Below, in pieces: positions 1-13,916 of a DNA stretch of 64,000 nt (the first letter of the stretch is position 1; each line of letters begins with the position of its first letter). The notes below the pieces were generated by a model that worked only from the letters and a program-made list of their open reading frames with translations, was not told the origin of the DNA and did no database searches. A program made the position numbers and the translations under genes. Source of the DNA: Varroa destructor (taxonomy: Eukaryota; Arthropoda; Arachnida; Mesostigmata; Varroidae). The stretch lies in contig NW_019211458.1 of assembly GCF_002443255.2 (NCBI RefSeq), positions 29,602,485 to 29,666,484 on the forward strand. The letters are read 5' to 3'.

Positions 1-3000
1 CAGTTCTATCTTCCCAACGAGCCGACAACCTCAGCAATCAAGACAGTTCGGAAGACCCGGCTCATTGAGAAAGGCGGGGCTTAATCTGCGAAGGGGTGTG
101 GCTTTAGATCGATGCTTGGGCGCTCCGGGAGTGGAAAGGGAGCAAATGTCCAGGTTTGGCTCCGTTGAGCTCGCCTAGGTTGAGGTGGGTTGGTTTCTAG
201 TGAGGTGCACTGCTTTGTCTGGTACCTAATGAGAAAGGGCATCCACCCCGATTCGCCGGCAACAGGCCGCCATCGACACCAACAACTACCCCCCTGAACC
301 GGCCCCGCCTTTTTCTACCGACGCCTATCTCATATCATATAGCTGCTCACGCTCCTCACAAGAGGCTAGCGGAGCTACCTGAAAAGACCGAGGAACTACC
401 ATGATCTTTCGGGGTTGATCAGCCGGGAGGAGCAAGCCTGCATGGAACAAGGTAAACATGGGCTGAACAGCGCTTTCCGATTCCGATCTCGGTCGAGTCT
501 GTGCTTCGAAGTCCTTTGGTGTTGCAGATCTTGCTCTTCGCCTCTTCATGATACTGCTACTGTCTATACAGGCCGTACATGTCTAGTAATAGCCGTAGCA
601 GAAACAAGAAGGCTTGGATACTTCATTCGCTCGTACAGCAACCCACATCCCACTAGCAGCTCCATTATATAACGGATTCACTGGACCGTCTTTGGAATTA
701 CACCGTCAACCAGAGCAAACTCTATTGCGCCAGACGGCTCAAACAGCCATACCACATTGATGATGGTGAAGAGTGGATTGTATAGAGTTGCCTAGCAACC
801 TCATAGCTCATGGTAGCAAACGAAGTCGTGTCTACCGGTTGCGTTGCAATTATCTGGAAAGTAGTTATTCGTTCATAAAGATTAATTCATTATTGTTACC
901 TTTATTTTTCTAAGTGTGTGAGTCGTAAGCGTATAGATGCAAACAAGGTTGTAAGCAAGATATGCAAGATTCCATCTGCGGTCGACCCGATATAGCCAAT
1001 GCCGACGGTTACTCGAACGAGGTATTCGGTGGGGAGTTCATTCTGATTGCAATGTAGTACTTCTCAGGCTGTCTACAACACGCCTGTGTATATGTCTGTT
1101 ATTAAAGTCAATCTTAACTCGTTGTTAGCACTCTGTGTCTAATCGTAAAAGAAAAAAGGGAATAGATGCTTGCAAGTATGTGTTTCTGTGGTTAATAGTT
1201 ACATGCTTGGCTACCAGTGAAAGGGTGACAAAGAGACGTGGAACGCTACCTGTGCTTAACGCAAACGGTAGTAGCAACTGGCCTGTCTGTCTTATATGCA
1301 TGCGCGGTGCGCCAAATGAGAGCATTATGCCGAGCACCCGTAACTGCCGCCGCCGTGGGCAAAATCTGTTTCAGGTCTCAAAAGCCCTAGCCAGTCAGGC
1401 TTAGCGTCCCATAGAAAAGGGTAACTTGGCACATCCTTCGAGCTGTATTCGAAATCAAAGCGACTGGATGTGTAGTGGCTAAGAAATTGACAGACAGCAA
1501 GCGACTGAGAGCTCTCTGAGGGAGCGTGACCGCATTCAAAAGTTAATACTTGTTCTGGGACAGACGGAGCACATGGAAATCGTCAACCTACCAGCCATTG
1601 GTGCACTGGTCAACGAGCCATCTACTAGTGCCCACCCGATCAATCACTGCGAGATCAGTTAAAACTCCCGCAGAATAGCTGAACAACACAATACTTCCAT
1701 GCCAAGCTACCACCTTCTTTCGACCGCTTGCCTGCATCGATCAACTACTATTCGAATGAAGTGGGCCACTCATATTAAACCTCTATAAAAACCATTTTGA
1801 ACAGATCTGGGGGCAGTGACATCTGATTTTGGGCGAAACAGCAGTTATACATAAGCAAACTGTTTTTTCCCCCTTTTCCCAAGTCTCTCCGGCGGATCCG
1901 GTGTCTGTATCGAGTTAACTAGTCCAGTGTGGTCAACCGCACAACCTCGGATGCGTAGGACCCGCTCCAACGATCTCTGACGCGGCTAAGTGCTAGTTAC
2001 CAGTCCTGATCAGCATAACTAGATCACACGACGTCACACAGCTCGAAAAGCAACTGATGCTGATTTATTTAGTGTTACGAGGATGCAGAAGATTGATCCT
2101 CGAAATTAATTCTTCTTGTACTTGCTAGGACTACGAAATACATAGTCTCGATGTAAAACTGTTAGAGCTTGTTTAGCGATAATATTCTTGAAGTGGTTAC
2201 ACAAAATATTCACAAAATATTTGGAGAGAGGTGAAATATTTTCGGCACTCGCTGGTAAAATCTATGTGACATAATGTAACAGTCATTCAATCAACCGTAT
2301 GTAATATATCTACGACTCACTTCCACTGTAGATTAAATAAGGGCATATCTAAATGTAAGCCATTTTCTTCTATTTACGATTCGGGATCTTCATTTCATTC
2401 TTCTAAATAACAAGAATAATGGATGTTACGACAACTACATGCCTGATACGGCTTTGGCCAACAACCTTTGCAGTAGGAAGGTAACTCATCAGATCGGTCA
2501 CAGTCTCCGTTGTTACAACCGAAATGGAAGGATAGGCCTAACGCACAATTCAGGTGCTTATAATAGGGGCAAGTTTACGACACGATACCAGTAGAATAAC
2601 CTGATATAAATTCGGGCTGTATCCTTACACATACAGGTATGCACGATTTATGTCGTACATCAAATTGAAGAACACAATGTCGGCGTCGCTCATACCGACT
2701 ATATCGTCTAAAACCGCCATACATTCCAGTAGAGCTCTTTCAATAATATCCGTCCACAGGTCTCTCAACGTTGTTCACAATACCTATACATGCCTACGCG
2801 CAGTCGGAGAATTAGAATGATCTTTAATTTGACTTATCTAGCACAGCTGCATCAAACAACAATACGTTAACAAATTGTAAACCTAGTTCTATAATTTTTG
2901 AAATGGATAAGCTTCTTGACGAAGTTAGCTCGAAATGCTTACATCAACTTCAGTCATTTGCAGCGTTCAGTGGACCTTCCGAGAATTGCTACTGCTAGAA

Positions 3001-3940
3001 AAATTCTCGCAAACTTTTACCGATAGCCCAGGTCCGTAAAAAGAAATTGCGATAGATCTAATCCCGACTGGTCCCATGCACTTTTTAAATCCGACGCGAC
3101 TTTCCTTATAGTCGTTTATTACTAGAGGCATTTATTGCGTCTGCGTACGCGTATTTCAGATATTTTTGTATCATATCCTTTGTCAGAGTAACGACCTTTT
3201 TAACGTCGAACCTCACCGAACACCGGGTCCAGCTTCTGAGTATAGATGACGGGTGAGGTGCACGTGGAATCGAGGAAATTCATCCTAAACCCCCTTACGC
3301 CGGTCAATTAAATTGACATCATCATCAGAAGGTTGTGACAAAGAACAAAAATTATGTTATACGGCAACGCACGAGCAGCTTGCTAGCGTGTGTTTGCCGT
3401 CACTCTATGCTCGCATAAAGATCTAGCTTGTCAGCCAGACAAATCGAGATTCGTTTAAGACAATGCGAGAGAGCGATAATGACGTTACGATTTAAGCTGA
3501 ATTTACCATGGCTCCGGAACCAGCAGTAGCTCTGCCATACCAGCTAAAGCGTTGACACGGACGATGCGTAAAAACGTGCCACTGCATCGACGAACGCTGA
3601 TAGTAACCGGGTCTGAAAGAAGTTGGCTGTAGCCGTAAACGAACGATGCGACAATAGCGCCAAAGGCCATTGTAATCGGAGTACTTCCAATGGAATCATG
3701 TGCCAGATACAGGCCATGGACAGAATTCAAATCGTAGGAATGGTAACAAATATATGCGACGGTCTAGGAGAAGCATCGCATCGACGAGCTGCAGCGGTTA
3801 ATGCTGATTTGAGTGAACCTGAGTGAAAATCCATCTTATCTAATGGGCGGAATCGGCGGTAGCGTCTGCAACCAGACCCAGGTTTTAACTCGATTCGCCG
3901 CATGAGAATTGATGCGGTCTTATACTCGCAAATGTTTGTG
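1..3940. other. No gene recognised (left flank)
   Basis: Unique-looking sequence of mixed composition. The short open frames here (415-672, 1125-1337, 1135-1404, 3503-3826) overlap one another on opposite strands, lack paired splice signals and do not resemble any family I know. A pyrimidine-rich tract ending in TAG on the minus strand near 1139-1160 looks like a splice acceptor. The only open frame after it is 23 codons long and has no donor. Confidence 0.5.
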
Positions 3941-3945
3941 CCGTT

Positions 3946-3996
3946 ATGAGGCTATCAGGCCGTTATGGAAAAAGTTATGAGGTATCTAAGAGAATG
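3946..3996 (+). CDS. Possible short first coding exon, function unknown
   Basis: An ATG with G at -3 opens 17 codons (MRLSGRYGKSYEVSKRM) that end in phase 0 at a GTAAGT donor at 3997. A second in-frame-shifted ATG at 3965 (MEKVMRYLRE) reaches the same donor in phase 2. The peptide is basic and polar with no recognisable domain. The stretch contains three imperfect copies of a CCGTTATGAGG-like motif, so the open frame may simply reflect a small local duplication. No matching downstream exon was found. This is a weak call resting on one donor and a reasonable start context. Confidence 0.12.
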
Positions 3997-3999
3997 GTA

Positions 4000-5890
4000 A
4001 GTAGTGATCAAAATGTCTATAAACTAAAATTGCTAGCTCATTTGGGCCTATTATCCTGACAGTGTTAGAAATAGGTAAATAAGAAATATAACATGCAGCT
4101 GCTGATGAAAAAAGCACGATTGATTTTTACAGTGACCTTTGCGTGCCTATAAGTACGCACTTATAGTAAACGCAAGTGAACAGATCTGTCCCTTCTTCTA
4201 TTTACTTGAGCATTGTTATTATGACCACATAATTGATCTCTTTGTTAATTTAATTAATTTTGCAAAAGACAAAACTTATCGTACACAGGTCATTCATTGT
4301 CGTACCAGCTCGTAGAAAGTGAGTGTCTTGAGAAGACGGCAGATACGTCGTCACAGAGATAACCATCACAGCGTCAAGATACATTTGCTAAATGTTTCTC
4401 TGATGTTACACTCCGGGAACGCGTCTATCAGAGACAGCGATGGCCCATATTGTAATCTAACTTAATGATCTCTATAATCCATTGTCCCCTTTTTTGATCA
4501 CACAGTGATGAAGATCTCTGGTCCAATGATCAAGCTAGTCCACTGGTCATGTCGCGACTTCCTAAAACTGCGGTTGTTTTCCTCAAGTTCTCAAGATTCT
4601 AGTTTGCAAGTTTAAGAAGATTAAGTACATGAACCCAGACAACACATGTCAAAAGTTGTGAAGCCCATTCTTCTAAAAGCTTTGTTCGATTCAAGCACGG
4701 CATCAATTACTACCATTATTAGGCATATAAGTTCGAGACGCTCTTCCATACTCTAAATGTACTTTTTTTTTCTTTATCAAATAAATATATAGAAAACCAT
4801 ATAATTTTAATTTATATTAGACGGCCACATTGCTAGTCAAGGTGTCATTGGTGACATCCACCGTTAACGGAACCCAGTCGATTAAACGCAACGAGGTTCT
4901 ATCTGTTGTTTGACGGCTAGAGAAACCATCGCACAATACAATGCCTCTCCAGCCTCCAGGAGCAGACTCTTTTACAACCGAGATCGTCTGGAGCAATCCA
5001 CAATGGTTGCTGCTCTCAGCGCTGTGGTGCCAGCGACGGCATTGCGAGTTCGCCGATGGAGTCGTCAACAGAACGCAGGAGAAACATATAAAGGTATCAT
5101 ATCGCTGCTTCGCTGAACTGTCGTCGTTCCATGTCCCGACAACGGCGCTGATAAACGAGATCGCCGGCAAACAAACGCGCAATTTTCACGGCGGCAGTGG
5201 TGGCAACAACAGTGGCTAGGACGACACACAGATAGCGTCAGCATTGACTGTGGTGTCGATGACTCGATGCTCTGTCCTTCCTGTGAAGAGACGAGATTTT
5301 GGGCTGTGATAGAATAGGCAGTTGCTTGGTGAACGACGCGGTAAAATTAGAGTGGGCACGGCGACAGGAAAATTATGAAGTCTATTCGATATCATTTCAA
5401 CTATGTAGGTGATAATAGCCACAATGTAATTCGTGATCTTTTTGAATTTGATATCGGGTTCGATTTTCTGAAGCGGCACCTGCGCTATAGTAAATGTATG
5501 AGAGGCATTGATTTTCTAGGGTATAGTATGTAGATTGCGTGATGCTGGCTAACAGCTGCGTATACGGGTATTAATTCCGTTTAATTCTATGGCCGCAATT
5601 TATGTAGCCAACATTAACTATATCTTACCTTTAGATGGCTCCTAAGATGATAATACGGAACAAATAGTGAAAAACACACATAATTATCGTAACACCGATC
5701 CAAATGACATGTTTTGAAGCAAATTATTTAATTTGACAGAAACATGAATGAGAGTCTCAAAGGTCGCCGCCAACATCAATGTGCTGCAGGAAATGTTTTA
5801 AGAAATTCTCTTTTTTTTCTCTTTTTTTTTTTGTTAATAAAAATGTACGTTTTATAGCGAAATTATAGTATGGCGGGCATTGTCTACTGA
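4000..5890. other. No convincing gene; AT-rich spacer
   Basis: AT-rich sequence with homopolymer T/A runs. A 121-codon minus-strand frame (4817-5182) is opposed by two plus-strand frames over the same bases and has no domain, so it was not called. A minus-strand donor (AAG then GTAAGA) lies at 5623-5629, but no acceptor bounds an exon behind it. Confidence 0.45.
4139..4175. repeat. Imperfect hairpin (8-bp core stem)
   Basis: CTATAAGT (4147-4154) and its perfect complement ACTTATAG (4159-4166) flank a 4-nt loop. They are enclosed by a second stem, TTGCGT (4139-4144) with ACGCAA (4170-4175), across a small internal loop. No T-run follows and no neighbouring gene gives it a role. Confidence 0.6.
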
Positions 5891-5893
5891 GAT

Positions 5894-7131
<1,238 letters not shown>

Positions 7132-7283
7132 TCGCTGCAACAGGCAATCGTACTAACGACGTGATTTTTCCGACCCCCTTTAACCTAGTCTCTGATCGTA
7201 TAACTCAACAGAGAGTGTTCAGAATCAAGTCGAAAGTACACCGATGCGTGACACGTAACAAAGGGTCACGGCTTGAGTAATAC

Positions 7284-7356
7284 ATGCGGCTTTTGAAAAT
7301 TCGAAAAGATCTATGCATCTTTGGTTTGACTATCGTTCATCTGGTTCGTCCTCCAG
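7284..7356 (+). CDS. Possible first coding exon with signal-like N-terminus
   Basis: An ATG 150 bases right of the giant microsatellite opens 24 codons plus one base (starts MRLLKIRKDLCIFGLT) and ends at CTCCAG followed by GTGAGT, a full consensus donor. The peptide has a basic start, a short hydrophobic stretch and RPPG at the junction, so a secretory signal or membrane anchor is conceivable. A stop codon lies just upstream in frame. No next exon beginning in phase 1 could be identified, so this remains a splice-site-supported guess. Confidence 0.17.
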
Positions 7357-7447
7357 GTGAGTCATGTACAAATGTCGATTACAATATCTAGAGAATGTCT
7401 CATGCGGAACAGTACGGTAGCTATCATTATTTTACCATGTATTATTG

Positions 7448-7873
7448 TTACCAATAACTGTTGTAACTAACTAAATAGTAGAAAACATCATAGCAAATAA
7501 TTGTCGTGTCCGAGACGATTTCGTCATGTAAGCCTAGAGTCGCGTCGAGCGTTGAGCTGCTGCCGCCATCGATGCGAGATATGAAACTGGCAACCGTGAA
7601 ATCTCTGGTCTTGCTTCTCATGGCATGATACCTATGGCGTTGAACGGAAGTTTTTCCACCTAATACCGCCACTAGTCGTATGGTTGTACGATGACCACTA
7701 AAGAACTGGAATAGCGTAGCGTCCATCGTATCGAGAGAAGAGATCTGATCGCGAATCGCACGATCGCACATCAGCACGACGTGCCTGCTCGCTATGTCTT
7801 GCTTGCCTAACAAAGCTAAACGATCTTTGTTACTCATGGGTAGGCAGTCACGCAGAGAAGCAAGCGTTGTCAA
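7448..7873 (-). CDS. Hypothetical ORF, 141 codons
   Basis: One of the longer minus-strand open frames. Its midsection (GHRTTIRLVAVLGGK, then FTVASFISRIDGG) has ordinary globular composition, but I recognise no domain, signal peptide or membrane segment. Several frames of this length are expected by chance in a window of this size. There is no strong acceptor at its 5' side and no clear polyadenylation signal close to its stop. It could be an unspliced exon fragment or a chance frame. I lean to chance. Confidence 0.13.
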   Translation of the reverse strand: MTTLASLRDCLPMSNKDRLALLGKQDIASRHVVLMCDRAIRDQISSLDTMDATLFQFFSGHRTTIRLVAVLGGKTSVQRHRYHAMRSKTRDFTVASFISRIDGGSSSTLDATLGLHDEIVSDTTIICYDVFYYLVSYNSYW

Positions 7874-9093
7874 TGACGCTGAACGCTATAACGTTAGAGC
7901 GATTCTATGACTGCAATGGGAAACGTATTCGTCTCCTATTCATTCACTGTTAATAAGCAGATACCTATGGAGAGCGGTTGATTCATGGATGAAACGGGGT
8001 GCCGCAGCGTTAGCACGTACCAATTTTCGACGGTGAAACTGTTTAGTGGCAGGCGGACGACAAGAGGCGCGCATGATAGGCCAAGTCGCCTGTAGGCTCA
8101 CTCGAAACATTTCTGTGAAGATACCCGCCGTTGCTCTTGTTATTGCTACCGATGCCGACGGCAACGTTTCTCAAAGTTTGGAGTAAAGCCAAATCTCTGA
8201 CCGAAATGAGGAAGACCTTGGAGACCAATCCGCGCAGTCGCAGGGGACACATGCGTAGATCTTGCGGCTGCTGCCACCGCTATTGCGCATTTGGATTTTT
8301 GGCTTCCCCTAAGACAAACCTGCGTCAGAGATCACAGCAACAATTCAAGTACATCGCTTCGGTGCGCGCCCTGCTCAGACTCAACGGCAAAGTCGATCCG
8401 ATTTCGCTCTTGAATTTTTCCCAATCGCTATTCGTCCAGCAAATCCGCAGTCATATATACGCGCGACGGCACAGCCTGAAGGTACATCTATATAGTTGTA
8501 ATGCCGCCTATTCGTTGGCAAATTCTAGACAACAGCTTCGCTCTTAATCACTAGGGTACCAAACATGGCGGTGCTTGCGTCAGCGACAACGAGGTCGTCG
8601 CGCCTTGTACAGGGAAGATAAAAAGTAAAAGGTATGTTCGGAGCGAGTGACTGTTCGCGTAGGACGCAGTTGAAAATGCAAGCGAACAGATACTTCTGTA
8701 ATATTATAGATACATATTATATGTATTTGCTATGTTCAATAGCATGGTTAGTTTTTTTTTATTAAGAGGAGAGAGAGAGAAAAATGATTTATCAATCCAA
8801 ATAGACAAAATAATTCCTGTAAAAAAATGAAATTGGTTAAAAGTCCTTAGGCGATGAAGGAAGCCCATTTTGTTCGTGCTAGCTGCAAAAGGTAACCCAC
8901 AAATGCCCAGTACTTCATACAAATTAACGGTAAGTTTGCTGATATCTCGTTAAGCTTATTACCGGATTTTTCAATGCAATTTCGTCAGCACATATTTTTA
9001 ACTAAATACTCTGGTAAAGCTAAGTGATCGAACGGATTCACGCATTAAGGCAAAATCCGATCTTTTTCCATTTGCAGCTAATACACAATGCCA

Positions 9094-9119
9094 ATATATA
9101 TATATATATATGTATATAT
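9094..9119. repeat. (AT)n microsatellite
   Basis: About 12 AT units with one TG interruption near the right edge. Confidence 0.95.
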
Positions 9120-10448
9120 CAGTGTTGTCGCATAGCGAGCTTCTAGCTTACATTTCTATACGCATTAACCGATCATCGTTTGTATATCGTTTCCTTTTCC
9201 AGGGTAGGTGCCCAAACAATCTATTTTAGATGTGACAGATGCTACACTTTCTCATAAGAATCTTCGCGTGTCTGGTGCCATCGTGTGTTTTTATCTAAAG
9301 ATTATATATACATACGTATAAGAGAGCCGTAGTGGGTTTGATTCTAGAAGACCAGAGTACCGCCGACAGACTATCAGTTCAAATGTCGTTGCAGTAACTA
9401 CATAGAAGTCAAGGTCAAATAATACAACACGGATAGCCAGCCATTCAGCGGCCAAAAGTGGCCACAGGGAAAACTGTAACAGACAGATGAACTGTCGTCG
9501 ATCAATCGACTATAACAGGGAGCCAATGAAACAGGGAGCAGTAGCCAAGCCGTTAAAAGCGGAAAAAAGCGGCATCGACTGTGGATCTCTCTGTGTAAGC
9601 GATAGCATAATAGTGACACCTATTTGGTTGGATCCAGTAAGCCTGTCAAAGAAGTCGTCAAACAGGTGAAACGGAAGAGCTGGCCGTGAGCGGGCGACGG
9701 GTGTAGCCAGCGATGGTTGAAGCTGTCGTAGAAAAGGTCTTGCCAGGCAACGAGACAATTGAAAAGACGGCAAACTCGTCTGTGGTGTCTGCCCTATGTC
9801 GCCCGCGCCTCTCGGCAAGCCCTCTATAGCGCGGGGCTGTGGCGAATAAAGGGGTCTTTGCCAAGGCAAAGAGAGCAAATGAATGGCCGACAGGTCGAGC
9901 TATAATCGGCATCGCTGGATGATTAGAAGCTAAATTTAGAAAGCGGCAGATTAAGACATAAAAAACAGAAGTGCAAAAAGCAACAAACAAACAGCGAACT
10001 GCATTGGCCTCCACATGTATAACATTATACGGACTACATGAAGCGTTGTCAGATCGGGAGGTAGAGGCAAAAGAGATTTGTACGATACGTCGAAGTGGCG
10101 CTGCTAGTGCCGTTGTTGATGTTTATGTATTAGAACAATATACCATCTAAATAGAAACTTGTGACACGCGCTTCTTCGAGAAGCAGCTGACAGGAGGATG
10201 GACGACAGGGAGTGCAGGGCTGAATTTGACAATTCGTACTTTTTTTACTGGGTCTTAAGTAAGAGTAATGGTAAACTCGAGATACTTCAGTAGCATAGCT
10301 GTACGTCAGTATTTAGCTAACGCAGAGATGCATTTGCTCGTGCGGGTGTTTGGTTATACTTATAATCGGAATAAATCAATTACTTTGCCTTTCTTATCTG
10401 CAGTATCTAATGCCGTTGTATGTCATAATATTCAATATTATTTTATTG

Positions 10449-10469
10449 TATATATATATATATATATAA
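10449..10469. repeat. (TA)n microsatellite
   Basis: Ten perfect TA units. Confidence 0.95.
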
Positions 10470-10912
10470 TCTGACGGGGAGAAAAGTACAAACTTGCTCG
10501 ATCTCAAGCTTTGCAATGCTCTATAGCTGTTGTTCCTTGATTGCAATTTTTTTTCGTTGAAGTCTTATCGTTGGCGATTTCTTGGAACCTTACTTCAGTC
10601 GTTCTGCTAGATGGTCCAAGTCATTCCGTTACTTTACAGTCTTACGCCATAATGTCGTTTCAGCAGTTCACACCTCGTGATTCAAGCGAGGTGACACGCG
10701 CGAGGTAATATATCCAGCTTTGCAGACACCCTCGTGTCAATGTCTCTTTTGTTTTCAAATATTATAATTGGATTGTCACTGTGACAATTACTCATTCTCT
10801 CCTCGAGATGATTTTACCATACGAGCGATATATTTGACCAACCAGCAAGTCAATTAATTAAGTATGTAATCTATGAAAACACCAATATTTTTCGGAAATT
10901 CTCAGCCCTTAC

Positions 10913-11004
10913 CTGAAATCGGCCGCGTGCAGTCGGCCCTGTTCGAGCTCATGGCGAAGGGTTGGAGAATGAAAATTTTTGACCTTATAGAAAATACAGT
11001 CCAT
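10913..11004 (-). CDS. Candidate first coding exon, function unknown
   Basis: On the minus strand an ATG in strong context (A at -3, G at +4) opens 30 codons plus two bases, beginning MDCIFYKVKNFHSPTLRHEL and continuing polar and charged to the junction. The exon ends TTTCAG followed by GTAAGG, close to the full donor consensus. A second ATG (10952) in another frame, also well placed, reaches the same donor with MSSNRADCTRPIS. One acceptor that keeps the longer frame open lies near 10480 (TTTTCTCCCCGTCAG), but its exon runs straight into an (AT)n repeat, so I do not trust it. Family unknown. Confidence 0.24.
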
Positions 11005-11089
11005 CGTGAAAAATAAGTTAAAGCAACGCTTACGCTTAGATGTTCCACAAACGTCGAACTGCACTAGAGTTTGAAGATTTATTCTGGGT

Positions 11090-11090
<1 letters not shown>

Positions 11091-11139
<49 letters not shown>
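11091..11139. repeat. (AT)n microsatellite, 49 bp
   Basis: Nearly pure TA/AT dinucleotide run with two early TG interruptions. Confidence 0.97.
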
Positions 11140-11143
<4 letters not shown>

Positions 11144-13886
11144 GAAAGAATACCTAGATAAAATATATCAGGCAGGTAGAGTTGGTCGAGTCCAGACCAA
11201 GAGGCTCTCTTTAGTCATTAAACTTAATATTGTAATTCATTAATGAGTGCTTTGACATTATCGAGAGAAGTTATCCTTGACGACGCATAACGCGATTGGG
11301 GAGCAAGTTATTTGATTAACTTATCGATTTGTATGCAGAGCTGTATTTATACCCGGGGTACATGCTATCGATGATACTGGCTCGCCGCCGGCGTCCATGT
11401 TACTCAGAACGGAAATGTGTGGGGTTCGGTGACTGGCTTGCGCTTTGAGCTCGCACATTGACGAAAATACCATGCGAGCAGCACAACACGAATCATTGTA
11501 CAAAGTCAAGCAACCGCTTTACTATTAATGAACGTTTGTGAAGAGAATTTTCTGCTCCGGGCAAACGCTTTACTTCTGTTTACCTAACTGAAAGTGTCCT
11601 GGATATTTCTAGTTTCAGAAATCGGCATAAACAGAAAATGCTGTCGGCATTTCTTATTGGCGCTCGTAGGCGCTTGTGGCACTCTAGGCACACTCACGTT
11701 CTAGCAAATTGGCTGAGTAATTGGTTAGTCTCTTTTGCTTGTCATGTAAAACCGCTGATCTTGGCAAATTCAGGGAACAAAAACGTGTTTTAGAATACTT
11801 CGTTCTCAGACGAATCCTCTGAGCTCCGAACTCTGAGCTGACACAACCTATGAAATCATCGTTCTCACACGCAGACATATACTCGACATAGCTTAAGCTG
11901 TAGCGTGTGGGTTCAAGTCGGCCCTTGGCTGGAACACTAGCGACGTGCGTGGACCAAAGACCGATGAAATAAATACCGATTGAATGGATTTAGTTATTAA
12001 AATAACTGCCTTCCAAAGGTCTATCTGCTACCATAGCTGATAATATCGTGCGCTGCTTGAATGTAGACCGCTTCAAATATCGGCACGAGATTTGTGTAGA
12101 TAAGATAATTTTGACATTCAGTTGGCGATAGATGTATACCAGAACGAAGCTAAATCTTTTTAAGTGGTTCGTGGTTATGGGCGTCGTTGGAGCGCCCGCA
12201 TCGGTGCCTATTGGATTATCGTGGTCGTTAAACGGCAAAACGGACGGAGACTGTACAAAATCCACTAAAAGGTCCTCAATAATTATACTTGAAACTATTT
12301 CAAAAACTCGGTATACAAACTTGATGTTTTATTAGAAGTGAGACACTTATTCAATCTAATCTCTCAATTAAGTTAGTTTCAATAACAATGGTCGTCCTAT
12401 CCTGAACTATACGCATAAAGGACCAGTTCTCGTGATCTGTTCCATTAGTGCTTTTGGTATTGCATTTGTCATTTTTATCTTACATCATTGTTTAATTTGT
12501 TCGCCAAGAGAATGCTGGATCCTGCCCCATTCACTCAGCAAAAAATCCTATTCCTAACGTATTCTTCTTATACATATCATTACAGCTTGTTGTGATAGTT
12601 GGCCTGAACCTAGCCTGACAGGCTATAAACTTAATAAGAGGACGTTCCCAACATAAGAACAATAACCTGTTTAAACATCTACAGGCGTCACGTACCTGAG
12701 TGTCGTAGTTAAGGAATTAATTATTTTATTAGTACAATTAACCTTTGATGGAAGGGCGTGAAATGGATAAAAGTCAATTAAGGTCGCCTTTCAATGGGCT
12801 TTATAGCATATCATTCCTCAACTTAATAATATTAAAAGGTGATTACGATATACCGTTCGAGAAACGTTTGATGTATTTCTATGGTACGAATAATTTCTTC
12901 AATAGTATATTTACTAGCGCAGTTCTACCTTTAACTAGAATGCCCCCTTTTTGATATATGTTATCTACAATATCTCTCTATATATTAACAATAATCAGAA
13001 GGCCCAACAATTCATAACACCGCTTAACTTATCTGTAGATGAATTAACTCAACTCGAACCCATTGTAACTTGCACACCTAGTCTCTATTAAAGCTTTTCG
13101 TACTAATTATATTATAAAATATTGACATATTTCAGCTTTCGATCATAAACGTTTCCCTGAACTTCTTGTGCACCAGCATTCTTATTTATTTTTGGTTTGT
13201 GTTTTTCCTTAGCGTATCTAAGGCTATATGTAAATAACAGAAGTGTCCTCCCGAACAGTCATGTTTGTTACCAGGCTACGAACTGGGCATTTTGAACTGT
13301 TCCTATTTTAAACGGCTGAAAAAGGGCGCAAAAGGTCTCAAAAATATTAACTGTTGAACTTACTTAAAGGAACCAATTGACAATTGATATTCTGCTCTAC
13401 AAAACAGTTGTTAATTTTCGTACCAAAATCCAAGTACTATATCAAAAATATTTTTTTCTCGATAAATTTTCGAGCCTTTTAAACTTAAACCTTATTGAGG
13501 ATTTGCCGGTTCTCTTATGAAGGCCTTCTTCAGTTTTTTTAGGGGCCGGATAAAAACTGACGGTGATGTTTCTTCAGCGTGGAAAGATTCTATATGGGCT
13601 GTTTTTCGCCCAAATTTGCCATGACGAGTTTGTAGTGTTGTTCTAGATAGACATGGGCTGTCTCTGTGAAAGCTTAGTGAGCGACGTATAAGCTTGCGGG
13701 CTCGCTGTAATCTAGGTTCCAACCTGGGCATAGACACTTTTCGTGTCGTGTCGTGAACCAGCCATCTGATGACGTACGTAACGGAGGTACCAAACGTAAA
13801 ACTCGAGACCAGGAGTAGCGGCTAAACGTGTGTCATCTACTACGACAAACAACATTTCGTCTAATTTGAACGCACTACGCATGCGC

Positions 13887-13916
13887 ATATATATATATAA
13901 ATATATATATATATAT
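13887..13916. repeat. (AT)n microsatellite
   Basis: AT units interrupted once by an extra A, directly after the alternating purine-pyrimidine string CATGCGCAT. Confidence 0.95.

Larger units (their letters stand above)
7880..10890. other. No convincing gene
   Basis: Contains overlapping opposite-strand frames at 8043-8547 and 9398-10014, none with a domain. Acceptor-like sites on the plus strand (TTTGCAG at 9077, TTTTCCAG near 9200) and a GTAAGT donor at 8933 do not bound any open exon. On the minus strand a T-rich tract ending in ACAG at about 8815 precedes 37 open codons and a stop, which is too little to call. Confidence 0.45.

Noticed and set aside
4817..5219. 121-codon minus ORF with two opposing plus ORFs
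   Set aside because: Mutually overlapping frames, no motif, no splice pair.
11905..11930. B-box-like GGTTCAAGTC suggesting a tRNA
   Set aside because: No A-box at proper distance and no acceptor-stem complementarity.
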